From Flavobacteriales bacterium (GTDB lineage: Bacteria; Bacteroidota; Bacteroidia; Flavobacteriales_F; PHOS-HE28): 64,000 nucleotides of DNA. The stretch lies in contig CP064979.1 in assembly GCA_016699575.1 (NCBI GenBank), positions 3,968,001 to 4,032,000 on the forward strand. The letters are read 5' to 3'. Shown piece after piece: positions 43,248 to 51,581 of this stretch; the stretch's first letter is position 1, and every line of letters begins with the position of its first letter. The translations under genes were made by a program, and so were the position numbers. The notes below the pieces were generated by a model, which saw only the letters and a list, made by a program, of their open reading frames with translations, searched no databases and had not been told where the DNA came from.

Positions 43248-46200
43248 TCAGGGCACCTGCGCGGTGCGCACTGCGGTAGGCACCGTTCCTCCGATGACCG
43301 TCAGCACGAGGTCGCGATCGTTGTCAACACCAACGTACTTCACGATACCGTCCATGTTCACGTCCTCGTTGCGGTACTGCATGGTAAGCACTTGGGTGGG
43401 AAGGGTGCCACCAATGGCCGCCAGGATCGGGTCGCGGTCGTTGTTGCCCCCGGTGTAGCGCACGGTCCCATCACCGTTCAGGTCGCCCATCCAGAGTGCA
43501 CGAGCGGTGCCCACGGTCGTGGTCGGGTTGGTGCCGTACAATGTCGTGGCCGTCGCCGTGAAATCAATCAGTTGACCATTGGTGGCGATGGGTTGTGCCG
43601 ACATGACACCCAAATGCGTCCGGTGCTTCAACACAAGGTGTTTTCCCATGGTGGCCACCCCGAACGAGATCACGGGGTTTCCGTCAACGCCGATCACCTC
43701 GCCGTTGCGGCGAAGGAGCACGGCTTTGCGTTCTGCAAGGGAGTATGTCCCGTCCGGGTTGCGCAACTCCAGCAAGGCCCAGTCCACTAGGCCTGTTGCG
43801 CCAGTGGTTTGCAACAGCGCCGTGGGGATCACCGCACCGGGGTTGGCCAGCGCGATGCCCTGCGTCGTGAAAGGCTCGGTTGTGGGGATCAAACCGAGCA
43901 CCCGAAGATTATCGCCCATCATGCCCGTACCGCTGTTGAACGGCCCGCTCAGGAAAGCCTTCGCCGACACGGTACCCGTTGTGGGCCCGGTTACACAACC
44001 CGGCCCCGTGTACAGATAGAGCACTTTGCTCGTGAACGGTTGCAGTGTGATGGTCCCGCTGAAGAGCGCACCGTTCACATCGCTCCAGCAACCGCCCGGC
44101 AGGATAATGGTCTGCGCCGTGGTGTTCTCGTTGTAGTAGAGCTTGTGGTTCACGGAAGGATCCACCGGTGTCACGGACACGCGCTTGACGCTCACGTTGT
44201 CCATCCAGTACGTGGGATCCGTGTAGTGGTTCGTGAAGAGCACCTTGGCCTGGTCCGTGAGGTTGCCTTGGAAGATGAGCTCCACCTCACGCCTTTCCGG
44301 GCTGAACGGTACGCGGGTCGTATGGATCGTGTTCGGGCCGATGAGCTGTGTCATGCCTTTCAGGCTGGCAAACACATGACCGAGCCCGGTGCTTTGCAGG
44401 CTGAACTTCATCCTGTACCACTCCCCGTTGGTCACGGCGAACTGGTCCGGGTTCATCACCGAATAGGTGTCGTACAAACTGTTGTTGGGCAACAGTGCTT
44501 TGAGGGCGCCATTGTCCAAGTACGTCAGGTCGCGCGTGGACGACGCGTTCGTGGGCCAACCGCCCCACCCCGTTACGTTCGTGGTGAAGCTGCCGTTCAC
44601 CACCAGTTCACCGCTGAGCTCGCTTGCAACGGTGTGCGCGTTCAAACGCAATGGGCTGCGCGTGGTGCCGCTCTCCTCACCCAGTTCCTGCTGCAATTGC
44701 TCCACCGTGTAGTACGTGTGCGTGCCCGCGAAGGTGTTGTGCACCCAGGTGCTCACCTCGTTCCAAGGGTTGAAAAGGCGGTTGTTCGTGAAGGTCCCGA
44801 AATCCACAGGCGTGTTGGCGTACACGTTGTACTTCTTCACGCAGAACTGGTCCTTGTTCAAGCAGTAAAGGATGTTGCCCGAGTACACATCATTGAACGC
44901 GGGCATATGGAACGGCGGCGTGGCACCAGCCCCGTTGTAATTGCTCGCATCGCTGATGGTCATCTGGTTCTCGTTGTTGAACAGCGTGTTGTCCTTCACC
45001 TGGTTGCCGGCGCTGAGCATGGTGTGGTCCACGTGGATGCCGCTGCCGGCGCAGTTCGCCACGATGTTCCGCTGCACCGTGGTGTTCTGGATATTGCTGT
45101 CGCCGAAGTAGATACCGTGGCAGATCTTGTGGTAGGCCGGGAAATTCGAGGCACTGCTCTCGATGTTGCCCACCATCCCGTCCACGATGTTGTCTTGGAT
45201 CACCAACCCGTTGCAGTCATCGAAGGCGATACCACCACCATCGTTCAAGATGCCCATAGCTCCCTTCACCACGTTGCGTTCCACCAACCCCTGCCCTTCC
45301 AGCGCAATGCCGATGTAGCCGATGTTGGTCAGTCGATTGCCCCGCACCGTTTGCCCATTGCCGTAGCTCCGCAGGCCGATGTAGCCCCACGTGCTCTCAC
45401 CAGCCCCGGGGATCAATGCGATGTCCTGGAGCACATTGTCCAGCACCTGGTTGTTGTTGCCGATGATGAAGATGCCCGTGCCCTGCGTGCGCATGATGGT
45501 GTTGCCGCTGAACACATCGTTCGTGCTGTACGCCTGCACGCTTTTGAAGAGATCGGTGAACGTGCAGCCCGTCACCGTGTTGTTGTTGCCGCCCTCCTCG
45601 CTGATGCCCGCGTAGTTCTGGTGCTGGAACGCGAGGTTCTGCACGTCGATGTGATGGATGTTGGCGTGGATGATGAGCCCTTTTTCACGGATCTGGGCGC
45701 GGACGCTGAGACCGTTCGGGTTCGCACTACCGGGTGCCCACAGGTACAGCTGGTCGGTGTTCGCATCGTAGTACCACTCGCCCGGAGCGTCCAGTTCGCT
45801 CAACTTGTTGCACAGGTAGTAGCCCCAGTTGTATTGCGCCAGGTTGCTGAACACCGTACCGAAGGTGATCGTACTGCCCGTGTGGCCGGTAATGGTGGGG
45901 CAGTCGTAGCTCCAGTTGCTGCTGCGGATCACCAAGCGGGCTCCTGTCCAGTAGCCATTGGATTGATTGATGGAAGCATCCGTGAGGCTCGTCATGGAGC
46001 CGTTGTCGTTGGTCAACCAGCCCGTGTTGGGCCAACGGGCCAATTGCTGCATGGCACCGCCCACGAATACCTGTTTCACGTCTTCCGATACAGTGGCCTT
46101 CCATATGCTGCCGCTGTGTACCGTCCAAGTGGTCACGGCTTTGCTGCCACTGATGATCGGTGTGTTCCCCGTGCCGTAAGCCCCAACCACAATGTGCTGG

Positions 46201-46442
46201 CTGGCTGTTCCGCTCAGGGGGATCTCCAACGTACCTTCATAAGTGCCGCCGCGCTTGAACAGGATCTGATCGCCCGGCAAAAGCCCGAAACGGGCCTGGT
46301 TCATGCGGTCAATGGTCTTCCACGGCGTGGTGCTCGACGTACCATTGTTGGTGTCGCTACCGTCGTGGGAGACGTAGTAGGTAACGGCCTTCGCTTGAGC
46401 GAGTGCCAGAACCAACAGAGCGAACGGGAGGAGGCGCTTCAT
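43248..46442 (-). CDS. secreted right-handed beta-helix protein with dockerin-like C-terminal repeats
   Basis: 1064 residues from the ATG at 46442 (signal LLPFALLVLALAQAKA). It opens with YYVSHDGSDTNNGTSSTTPWKTIDRMNQ, typical of pectate-lyase-like parallel beta-helix enzymes, then repeated rungs (NNTVTGCTF, NTIMRTQGTGIFI, NRLTNIGYIGIALEG, DNIVDGMVGNI). A jelly-roll-like domain follows (about 640-780). The C-terminus has two calcium-binding-type repeats: GDLNGDGTVRYTGGNNDRDPIL and VNMDGIVKYVGVDNDRDLVL, each followed by IGGT.PT. No typical T9SS type A sequence is seen. Possible role: polysaccharide binding or lyase; catalytic residues not identified. Confidence 0.85.
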   Translation of the reverse strand: MKRLLPFALLVLALAQAKAVTYYVSHDGSDTNNGTSSTTPWKTIDRMNQARFGLLPGDQILFKRGGTYEGTLEIPLSGTASQHIVVGAYGTGNTPIISGSKAVTTWTVHSGSIWKATVSEDVKQVFVGGAMQQLARWPNTGWLTNDNGSMTSLTDASINQSNGYWTGARLVIRSSNWSYDCPTITGHTGSTITFGTVFSNLAQYNWGYYLCNKLSELDAPGEWYYDANTDQLYLWAPGSANPNGLSVRAQIREKGLIIHANIHHIDVQNLAFQHQNYAGISEEGGNNNTVTGCTFTDLFKSVQAYSTNDVFSGNTIMRTQGTGIFIIGNNNQVLDNVLQDIALIPGAGESTWGYIGLRSYGNGQTVRGNRLTNIGYIGIALEGQGLVERNVVKGAMGILNDGGGIAFDDCNGLVIQDNIVDGMVGNIESSASNFPAYHKICHGIYFGDSNIQNTTVQRNIVANCAGSGIHVDHTMLSAGNQVKDNTLFNNENQMTISDASNYNGAGATPPFHMPAFNDVYSGNILYCLNKDQFCVKKYNVYANTPVDFGTFTNNRLFNPWNEVSTWVHNTFAGTHTYYTVEQLQQELGEESGTTRSPLRLNAHTVASELSGELVVNGSFTTNVTGWGGWPTNASSTRDLTYLDNGALKALLPNNSLYDTYSVMNPDQFAVTNGEWYRMKFSLQSTGLGHVFASLKGMTQLIGPNTIHTTRVPFSPERREVELIFQGNLTDQAKVLFTNHYTDPTYWMDNVSVKRVSVTPVDPSVNHKLYYNENTTAQTIILPGGCWSDVNGALFSGTITLQPFTSKVLYLYTGPGCVTGPTTGTVSAKAFLSGPFNSGTGMMGDNLRVLGLIPTTEPFTTQGIALANPGAVIPTALLQTTGATGLVDWALLELRNPDGTYSLAERKAVLLRRNGEVIGVDGNPVISFGVATMGKHLVLKHRTHLGVMSAQPIATNGQLIDFTATATTLYGTNPTTTVGTARALWMGDLNGDGTVRYTGGNNDRDPILAAIGGTLPTQVLTMQYRNEDVNMDGIVKYVGVDNDRDLVLTVIGGTVPTAVRTAQVP

Positions 46443-46583
46443 GGGTGGTCGTTGTCGCGGCGCGAAAATCTTGCGCTGCCTGCACCCTGAACGCACGTCG
46501 CATGAGGCTGATCCAACATTTCGACCACTGCGGGCCACGATCCGATGAACGTTCAGTGGCCCCGACTACCGCAGAAAGCGATG

Positions 46584-46650
46584 GCGACCCCGGCAGGGAT
46601 CGAACCTGCGACCGTCCCGCCCGGAAGGGCGGGATGTGCTGTCCACCTTA
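46584..46650 (-). repeat. tRNA-Arg-derived 67-nt repeat, unit A
   Basis: On the minus strand the last 30 bases (GGTCGCAGGTTCGATCCCTG and CCGGGGTCGC) are those of the T arm and 3' acceptor strand of the adjacent tRNA-Arg. The D-arm is recognisable but the 5' acceptor strand is missing, and the anticodon arm is replaced by a perfect 8-bp hairpin (46615-46634) with a 4-nt loop. It cannot form a normal tRNA. Confidence 0.85.
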
Positions 46651-46717
46651 GCGACCCCGGCAGGGATCGAACCTGCGACCGTCCCGCCCGGAAAGGCGGG
46701 ATGTGCTATCCACCTTA
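46651..46717 (-). repeat. tRNA-Arg-derived 67-nt repeat, unit B
   Basis: Same structure as unit A, exactly 67 bp away, with two substitutions (at 46642/46709 and 46627/46694). The inserted hairpin has a 7-bp stem and 6-nt loop (46682-46701). It directly adjoins the 3' end of the intact tRNA-Arg gene. Confidence 0.85.
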
Positions 46718-46718
46718 G

Positions 46719-46791
46719 CGACCCCGGCAGGAATCGAACCTGCGACCGGCTGCTTAGAAGGCAGCTGCTCTATCCACTGAGCTACGGGGTC
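46719..46791 (-). tRNA. tRNA-Arg (anticodon TCT)
   Basis: Acceptor GACCCCG/CGGGGTC with discriminator G, D arm GCTC..GAGC, anticodon stem GCTGC/GCAGC with loop CTTCTAA (anticodon TCT), and T arm with TTCGATT. A CACCTTTG promoter-like box (46799-46806, minus strand) ends 7 nt upstream of the 5' end. Two degenerate copies of its 3' part follow in tandem. Confidence 0.95.
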
Positions 46792-46854
46792 GAGGCACCA
46801 AAGGTGGTGGATCGCTCCCACAGCACGCCTCACAAGTATGGTACGGCCAATGCT

Positions 46855-47763
46855 TCAACCCCGCATCATCGCCTGGTACTTGCTGATGTTCCCAGGGTCG
46901 ACGATCTGCAGCGTGTTGAAGATCTTCGCCTTCTCGGCGGGGTCGGCGGGCTTGAAGAGCTCGATCAGCTCATCGCCCTTGGCATTGAACAGCACCTGGA
47001 GATTGTAGCTCGCCGGCTTTGCCTGGTGCACCGTGCGCAGTTTCTCGATCGAAGCTGCGACCGCCTTCCTGGCCGTCACAACATTCTCGTGGGCCGTGTC
47101 CATGCCTGCGCGATGGTAGTTGTACAACAATTCGCGCAATGGTCTGAACACCGACTGGAGCTGGTTGTCGATGAGCCAGTAGCGGTTCTTGTTCCCCTCG
47201 AAGGCCTTCCAGCCGGATTCGTTCGCGTTCTGGGCCTGGCTCACCACCTGCTGCGCGAGGTTGTAGAAGTCGGTGCCGCCGTTGAGCTTGTAGGTGTCAG
47301 CATCCACGCCGAGGATGTAGTAGGCGTAGAAGGCCAGCACGCTGGTGAGGTTGCTCGTGAAGCGTTCGGGAGCGAACTCGAGCTGTGTGTTCATGAGGAA
47401 CTGGAACTCGAAGTCGTTGTCGAGCAGGTTGATCACGCTGCTGCTGTAATCCGTGTTGTAGACCGGCCGTGCGTAGATCACTTGCAGCGTGCCTTTGAAG
47501 CGGTCCATCGCGGGCATTTCGGTGATGGTGACCAGCAGGCTCATGTCCAGCCGCTCGGGAGCCGTGAAGTTGAAGTTGGTGAAGCGGCGCGTGTTCATGA
47601 ACTCGGTGATGGCCGTCTCCATGCTCTTCCACGTCCGAGGGTCGCCGTTGGCGATCTGTGGAGCGATCACGGTCACTTGACAATTGAACTCCTGCGCGGC
47701 GCTGCGCAGGCCGATCAATGCGAGCGGCAGGCAGATGGTCAGGTAGAGCAGAAATCGACGCAT
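46855..47763 (-). CDS. porD: PorD / DUF4835 protein
   Basis: 302 residues from the ATG at 47763 with a signal peptide (FLLYLTICLPLALIGLRSAAQ). The DUF4835 pattern is clear: EFNCQVTVIAPQIANGDPRTWKSMETAITEFMNTRRFTN and LTSVLAFYAYYILGVDADTY. PorD is required for the type IX secretion system in Porphyromonas gingivalis, probably in the periplasm or outer membrane. It starts two bases after the coaBC stop, in the conserved cluster bamD-rpoZ-coaBC-porD. The recN gene that often follows in relatives is absent here. Confidence 0.9.
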   Translation of the reverse strand: MRRFLLYLTICLPLALIGLRSAAQEFNCQVTVIAPQIANGDPRTWKSMETAITEFMNTRRFTNFNFTAPERLDMSLLVTITEMPAMDRFKGTLQVIYARPVYNTDYSSSVINLLDNDFEFQFLMNTQLEFAPERFTSNLTSVLAFYAYYILGVDADTYKLNGGTDFYNLAQQVVSQAQNANESGWKAFEGNKNRYWLIDNQLQSVFRPLRELLYNYHRAGMDTAHENVVTARKAVAASIEKLRTVHQAKPASYNLQVLFNAKGDELIELFKPADPAEKAKIFNTLQIVDPGNISKYQAMMRG

Positions 47764-47765
47764 GA

Positions 47766-48971
47766 TCACAGGAGTTCTTCGAGGCGGTCCAAGATAGCAG
47801 CAGCCGTTCGGGCCTTGGTCATCAACGGCAGTTCCTCGGGATCCTTGTCCCGGCGCACGATGGTGACTTTGTTCGTGTCGTGCCCGAAGCCTACGCCCGG
47901 TTCGCCGAGCGTGTTGAGCACGATCATGTCCAGGTTCTTGCGCTCCAACTTGCCTTTTGCGTTGGCCAGCCCGTCGTGCGTTTCCAGCGCGAAACCGACC
48001 AGTATCTGGCCGGCCGGTTTGCGCGCCCCGATCCCTTTCAGGATATCCACGGTGGGTTCCAACTCCACTGTCAGCCCTTTGTCCTTTTCCTTCCATTTCC
48101 GATCGGCAGGGGACTTGGGGCGATGATCAGCCACTGCGGCGGACATGATGATGATATCGCATTGCGTGGCCGAACGTTCGCACGCAGTTGCCATTTCGGC
48201 CGCACTGACCACATCGGTCCGTTTCACACCGGGCCGATCGGTTTGCAACGCCACCGGGCCCGTTACGAGTTCAATGATGGCACCGCGTGCAGCAGCTTCT
48301 TCGGCCAGAGCGAACCCCATCTTCCCGCTGCTCCGGTTGCCGATGTACCGCACCGGGTCCAGCGCTTCCTGCGTTCCGCCCGCGGTGATCAGCACGCGCT
48401 TGCCAACCAACTTGCTCTTCAGCATCAGGTCGGCAACGAGGTGTTGCACGATACCCTCCGGTTCGGTCATACGCCCCTGCCCTTCCAGACCACTGGCCAA
48501 TTCACCGCTGTCCGGACCGATCGTTTTCACACCGCGCTGGATCAGCAGGTTGAGGTTGCTGCCCGTGGTGGCATCCTTGAACATCTCCAGGTCCATGGCC
48601 GGTGCGACGTACACAGGGCAAGTAGCACTGAGGAACACGGACATCAGAAGATTGTCGCAAAGGCCTTGGGCCATCTTGGCCAAAGTGTTGGCACTGGCCG
48701 GGGCCACCACCATAACATCGGCCCAACGCGCCAAATGCACATGGTCGTTCCACGTGCCTTCGCCCGAGCGATCGATCATGTGGGTGAGCACCGGTCGCTT
48801 GCTGAGAGTGCTCAGTGTAAGGGGCGTAACAAAATCGTGGGCCGCAGGGGTCATCACCACCTGCACCTGTGCACCGGCCTTCACCAGTTCGCGCACCAAC
48901 GCGGCACTTTTGTATGCGGCAATGCTGCCCGATACGCCCAACAGGACGTTGCGGGTCAAGCGTGCTTCCAC
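47766..48971 (-). CDS. coaBC: bifunctional phosphopantothenoylcysteine decarboxylase / phosphopantothenate-cysteine ligase
   Basis: 401 residues, probably from GTG 48971. The N-terminal CoaC domain (1-180) is a flavoprotein with LLGVSGSIAAYKSA, the active-site His in NDHVHLARWADVMVVAPASANT and the Cys of SATCPVYVAPAMD. The C-terminal CoaB domain has KRVLITAGGTQEALDPVRYIGNRSSGKMG for nucleotide binding and SAAVADHRP. Together they convert 4'-phosphopantothenate to 4'-phosphopantetheine for coenzyme A. The gene follows rpoZ by 17 nt. Confidence 0.97.
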   Translation of the reverse strand: MEARLTRNVLLGVSGSIAAYKSAALVRELVKAGAQVQVVMTPAAHDFVTPLTLSTLSKRPVLTHMIDRSGEGTWNDHVHLARWADVMVVAPASANTLAKMAQGLCDNLLMSVFLSATCPVYVAPAMDLEMFKDATTGSNLNLLIQRGVKTIGPDSGELASGLEGQGRMTEPEGIVQHLVADLMLKSKLVGKRVLITAGGTQEALDPVRYIGNRSSGKMGFALAEEAAARGAIIELVTGPVALQTDRPGVKRTDVVSAAEMATACERSATQCDIIIMSAAVADHRPKSPADRKWKEKDKGLTVELEPTVDILKGIGARKPAGQILVGFALETHDGLANAKGKLERKNLDMIVLNTLGEPGVGFGHDTNKVTIVRRDKDPEELPLMTKARTAAAILDRLEELL

Positions 48972-48988
48972 CGGAACGGGAATGGCGC

Positions 48989-49336
48989 TTAGTTCTGGTC
49001 AGCGGCCGGCAACTGGGCGGGCTGCTCCGGGCGGCGCACGTAGATCTTGTCGTCCTGAAGTTCCTGTACGGCCATGGCGCTGGGCTTCGGGAGGCGCTCG
49101 TAGTACTTGCTCACCTCGATCTGCTCGCGGTTCTCATAGACCTCTTCGAGGTTCTCACCGCTCATGGCGAACTCTTCCAGTTTGGCGCCCAGTTCCTCCT
49201 TGATCTCAAGCGCAAGTTGGTTGGCGCGCTTGCCGAGAACGGAAACCGTCTCGTACACGTTGCCGCTGCCCGTATCGAGCTTGCTCATGTCGCGGGTTAC
49301 GGTGGTCTTGGCGGCGTTCAGGTTGCGGGGGTTCAT
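48989..49336 (-). CDS. rpoZ: RNA polymerase omega subunit (RpoZ, Bacteroidota type)
   Basis: 115 residues. TTVTRDMSKLDTGSGNVYETVSVLGKRANQLALEIKEEL is the conserved omega core, with the invariant RANQ. It stabilises the beta' subunit and assembly of RNA polymerase. The C-terminal segment (LEEVYENREQIEVSKYYERLPKPSAMAVQE) is typical of Bacteroidota omega. Its ATG overlaps the bamD stop (ATGA). Confidence 0.92.
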   Translation of the reverse strand: MNPRNLNAAKTTVTRDMSKLDTGSGNVYETVSVLGKRANQLALEIKEELGAKLEEFAMSGENLEEVYENREQIEVSKYYERLPKPSAMAVQELQDDKIYVRRPEQPAQLPAADQN

Positions 49337-50139
49337 GGGGCGGAAGCGGATTCGAGTCGTTGGAGTTCTTCGGTCAATTGCTCGTGGAGGCGGTCGGCCT
49401 GTTGCCGTCGATCACCCTCCGAAAAAGCGTCGGCGAAAGTATGGTATGCGCGGATCGCGTCGTTCAGGCGGTCCTTCTTGCGGCGACTTACACTGTTCAT
49501 GGCCAAAGCATGGCTGGCCTCCAGCACCATGAAATAGCCCTCTTCACGGTACTTGCTGTTCGGCCATTTGCGCACGAACTCCGCGCCTGTCTTACTGGCC
49601 GCCAGATAGTTACGGGTGTGCATGTACTGCTTGGCGGCAGCCCACTCCTTCGCCTCCAGCTTCACTCGAAGCTTGTCCATAAGGGCATTGCTGCTGTCGC
49701 GCAGCTCGGTTTCGGGATACCGTACCAGGAATAGTTGCAGCTTGTCCATGGCCGCTTGGGTCTCCCCTTGGTCCAACTCGTACACCGGGCTGTTGCGGTA
49801 GTTGCAGTAGGCGCTCTTGAAGGAGCAATCCTCCGCGCGCGGGCTGTTCGGGAAGGTCTTGGCGAAGTTCTCCAAGTAGTAGCCCGCCATGGTGTAATCC
49901 TCCTGATAGAACCAGCTCATGGCATGCAGGTAGCTCACCCGCTCGCTTTCCATGGTGCCCCGGGTAATGAAGAGCAATTCCTCCAGCAGAACGATGCTCT
50001 TTTCGTGCTTTCCTTGCTCGAAGTACTTCTCGGCGGCGGCCAGCTTCACCCGGATGTCCGAGCTCTTCATGGCCTTGTTGTACTCCCCGCAACCAACAGC
50101 CAGGAGAAGCACTGGCAAAAGCAGGAGGACAGAACGCAT
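49333..50139 (-). CDS. bamD: outer-membrane protein assembly factor BamD
   Basis: 268 residues from ATG 50139 (a TTG at 50157 is less likely). A lipoprotein signal (SVLLLLPVLLLAVGC) with lipid-modified Cys near residue 17, then TPR-like helical repeats (KLAAAEKYFEQGKHEKSIVLLEELLF; YYLENFAKTFPNSPRAEDCSFKSAYCNY; LQLFLVRYPETELRDSS; EFVRKWPNSKYREEGYFMVLEASH). BamD is the essential lipoprotein of the BAM beta-barrel insertion machine. It heads the bamD-rpoZ-coaBC-porD operon. A TACATTCG box is at 50165-50172. Confidence 0.93.
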   Translation of the reverse strand: MRSVLLLLPVLLLAVGCGEYNKAMKSSDIRVKLAAAEKYFEQGKHEKSIVLLEELLFITRGTMESERVSYLHAMSWFYQEDYTMAGYYLENFAKTFPNSPRAEDCSFKSAYCNYRNSPVYELDQGETQAAMDKLQLFLVRYPETELRDSSNALMDKLRVKLEAKEWAAAKQYMHTRNYLAASKTGAEFVRKWPNSKYREEGYFMVLEASHALAMNSVSRRKKDRLNDAIRAYHTFADAFSEGDRRQQADRLHEQLTEELQRLESASAP

Positions 50140-50275
50140 GGACAGGGCTTCGGTCAAGGGGCGGCGAATGTAGCAGGCCGGGAACGGAGCGCACGGAACG
50201 GTATTCCAGCCCGCCCTGTGAAAATCTGGTAAGCGGCCCCGAACGGACGTCAGTTTCCGCTCAACCGGCCCCGGT

Positions 50276-50283
50276 TACTTTCG
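50276..50283 (+). promoter_or_regulatory. -7 promoter element before the Spt-like gene
   Basis: TACTTTCG (7/8 to TAnnTTTG), 21 nt before the ATG at 50305, preceded by TTTC at about the distance of a -33 element. This is the best two-part promoter match seen in the window. Confidence 0.45.
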
Positions 50284-50304
50284 CCGCGCTCTATTGCTGA
50301 CCGC

Positions 50305-51549
50305 ATGAACGACATCTTCGACAAGATCCGCAAGGACCTCGGTCCCATCGGCAACCACGCCAAGAACAGCCACGGCTACTTCAGCTTCCCCAAGCTCGAA
50401 GGCGACCTGGGCCCGCACATGACCTTCCGCGGCAAGCCCGTGCTGGTGTGGAGCCTGAACAACTACCTGGGCCTGGCCAACCACCCCGAAGTGCGCAAAG
50501 TGGACGCCGAGGCGGCCGCCCAATGGGGCATGGCCTACCCGATGGGCGCCCGCATGATGAGCGGACAGACCAAGTACCACGAGCAGTTGGAGGACGCCCT
50601 GAGCGACTTCATGCAGAAGGAGGACACCTTCCTGCTGAACTACGGCTACCAAGGCTGCATGAGCGCCATTGAGTCGCTCCTCTCCCGCCACGACGTGCTG
50701 GTGTACGACAGCGAGTGCCACGCCTGCATGATCGATGGCGCGCGCCTGCACATGGGCAAGCGCTTCGTATTCCAGCACAACGACATGGCCAGCTTGGACA
50801 AGCAGTTGGAGAACGCCGCCAAACTCACCAAGGAGACCGGCGGCGGCATCATGGTGATGACCGAGGGCGTGTTCGGCATGGCCGGCGACCAAGGCAAGCT
50901 GAAAGAGATCGTTGAGCGCAAGGCCAAGTACAACTTCCGCTTGTTCGTTGACGATGCCCACGGCTTCGGGCAGATGGGCCAGGACGGCCGCGGCACCGGC
51001 GACCACCAAGGCGTGCAGAAGGACATCGACGTCTACTTCGGCACCTTCGCCAAGGCCATGGCCAGCATCGGCGGTTTCGTGAGCGGCCCCGAGGACGTGA
51101 TGATGTTCCTTCGCTACAACATGCGCAGCCAGACCTTCGCCAAAAGCCTACCGATGCCCATCGTCATCGGTGCACTGAAGCGCCTGGAGATGATGCGCAG
51201 CATGCCCGAGCTGAACACCAAGCTGTGGGACATCACCCACGCGCTCCAAAGCGGCTTGAAGGAAGCCGGGCTCGACATCGGCAATACCAACAGTTGCGTT
51301 ACGCCGGTGTACATGAAGGGCAGCATCCCCGAAGCCACAAACGTGGTGATGGACCTGCGCGAGAACCACGGCATCTTCGGCAGCATCGTGGTGTATCCCG
51401 TGGTGCCGAAAGACACGATCCTGCTCCGCCTCATCCCAACGGCGTCGCACGCCTTGGAGGACGTGCGCCGCACCATCGAGAGCTTCAAAGAGGTGAAGAA
51501 GAAGCTGGAGGCAGGGGCCTACAAGGCGGAGAAGGTGGCGACAGTGTGA
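50305..51549 (+). CDS. alpha-oxoamine synthase, serine palmitoyltransferase-like
   Basis: 414 residues, PLP-dependent. VWSLNNYLGLANHPEV is the N-terminal alpha-oxoamine synthase signature; GARMMSGQTKYHEQLE, YDSECHACMIDGAR, FVDDAHGFGQMG (PLP-ring Asp) and TFAKAMASIGGF (Schiff-base Lys) follow. It condenses an amino acid with an acyl-CoA; in Bacteroidota the close homologue is serine palmitoyltransferase (Spt), the first step of sphingolipid synthesis. 2-Amino-3-ketobutyrate ligase or 8-amino-7-oxononanoate synthase are less likely. The gene uses codons ending in C or G almost exclusively, more than its neighbours, suggesting strong expression. Confidence 0.88.
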   Translation: MNDIFDKIRKDLGPIGNHAKNSHGYFSFPKLEGDLGPHMTFRGKPVLVWSLNNYLGLANHPEVRKVDAEAAAQWGMAYPMGARMMSGQTKYHEQLEDALSDFMQKEDTFLLNYGYQGCMSAIESLLSRHDVLVYDSECHACMIDGARLHMGKRFVFQHNDMASLDKQLENAAKLTKETGGGIMVMTEGVFGMAGDQGKLKEIVERKAKYNFRLFVDDAHGFGQMGQDGRGTGDHQGVQKDIDVYFGTFAKAMASIGGFVSGPEDVMMFLRYNMRSQTFAKSLPMPIVIGALKRLEMMRSMPELNTKLWDITHALQSGLKEAGLDIGNTNSCVTPVYMKGSIPEATNVVMDLRENHGIFGSIVVYPVVPKDTILLRLIPTASHALEDVRRTIESFKEVKKKLEAGAYKAEKVATV

Positions 51550-51581
51550 TACCATTGATTTTCCAACGACTCGACCCTCCC

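Noticed and set aside
43809..46490. An 893-codon plus-strand frame opposite the dockerin-like beta-helix gene
   Set aside because: Arises from high GC; product lacks a signal peptide or domain, whereas the opposite strand reads as a well-formed beta-helix protein.
46584..46717. CRISPR array or integrase attachment repeats
   Set aside because: The period is 67 bp with no variable spacers, and no cas or integrase gene is nearby; the units are clearly derived from tRNA-Arg.
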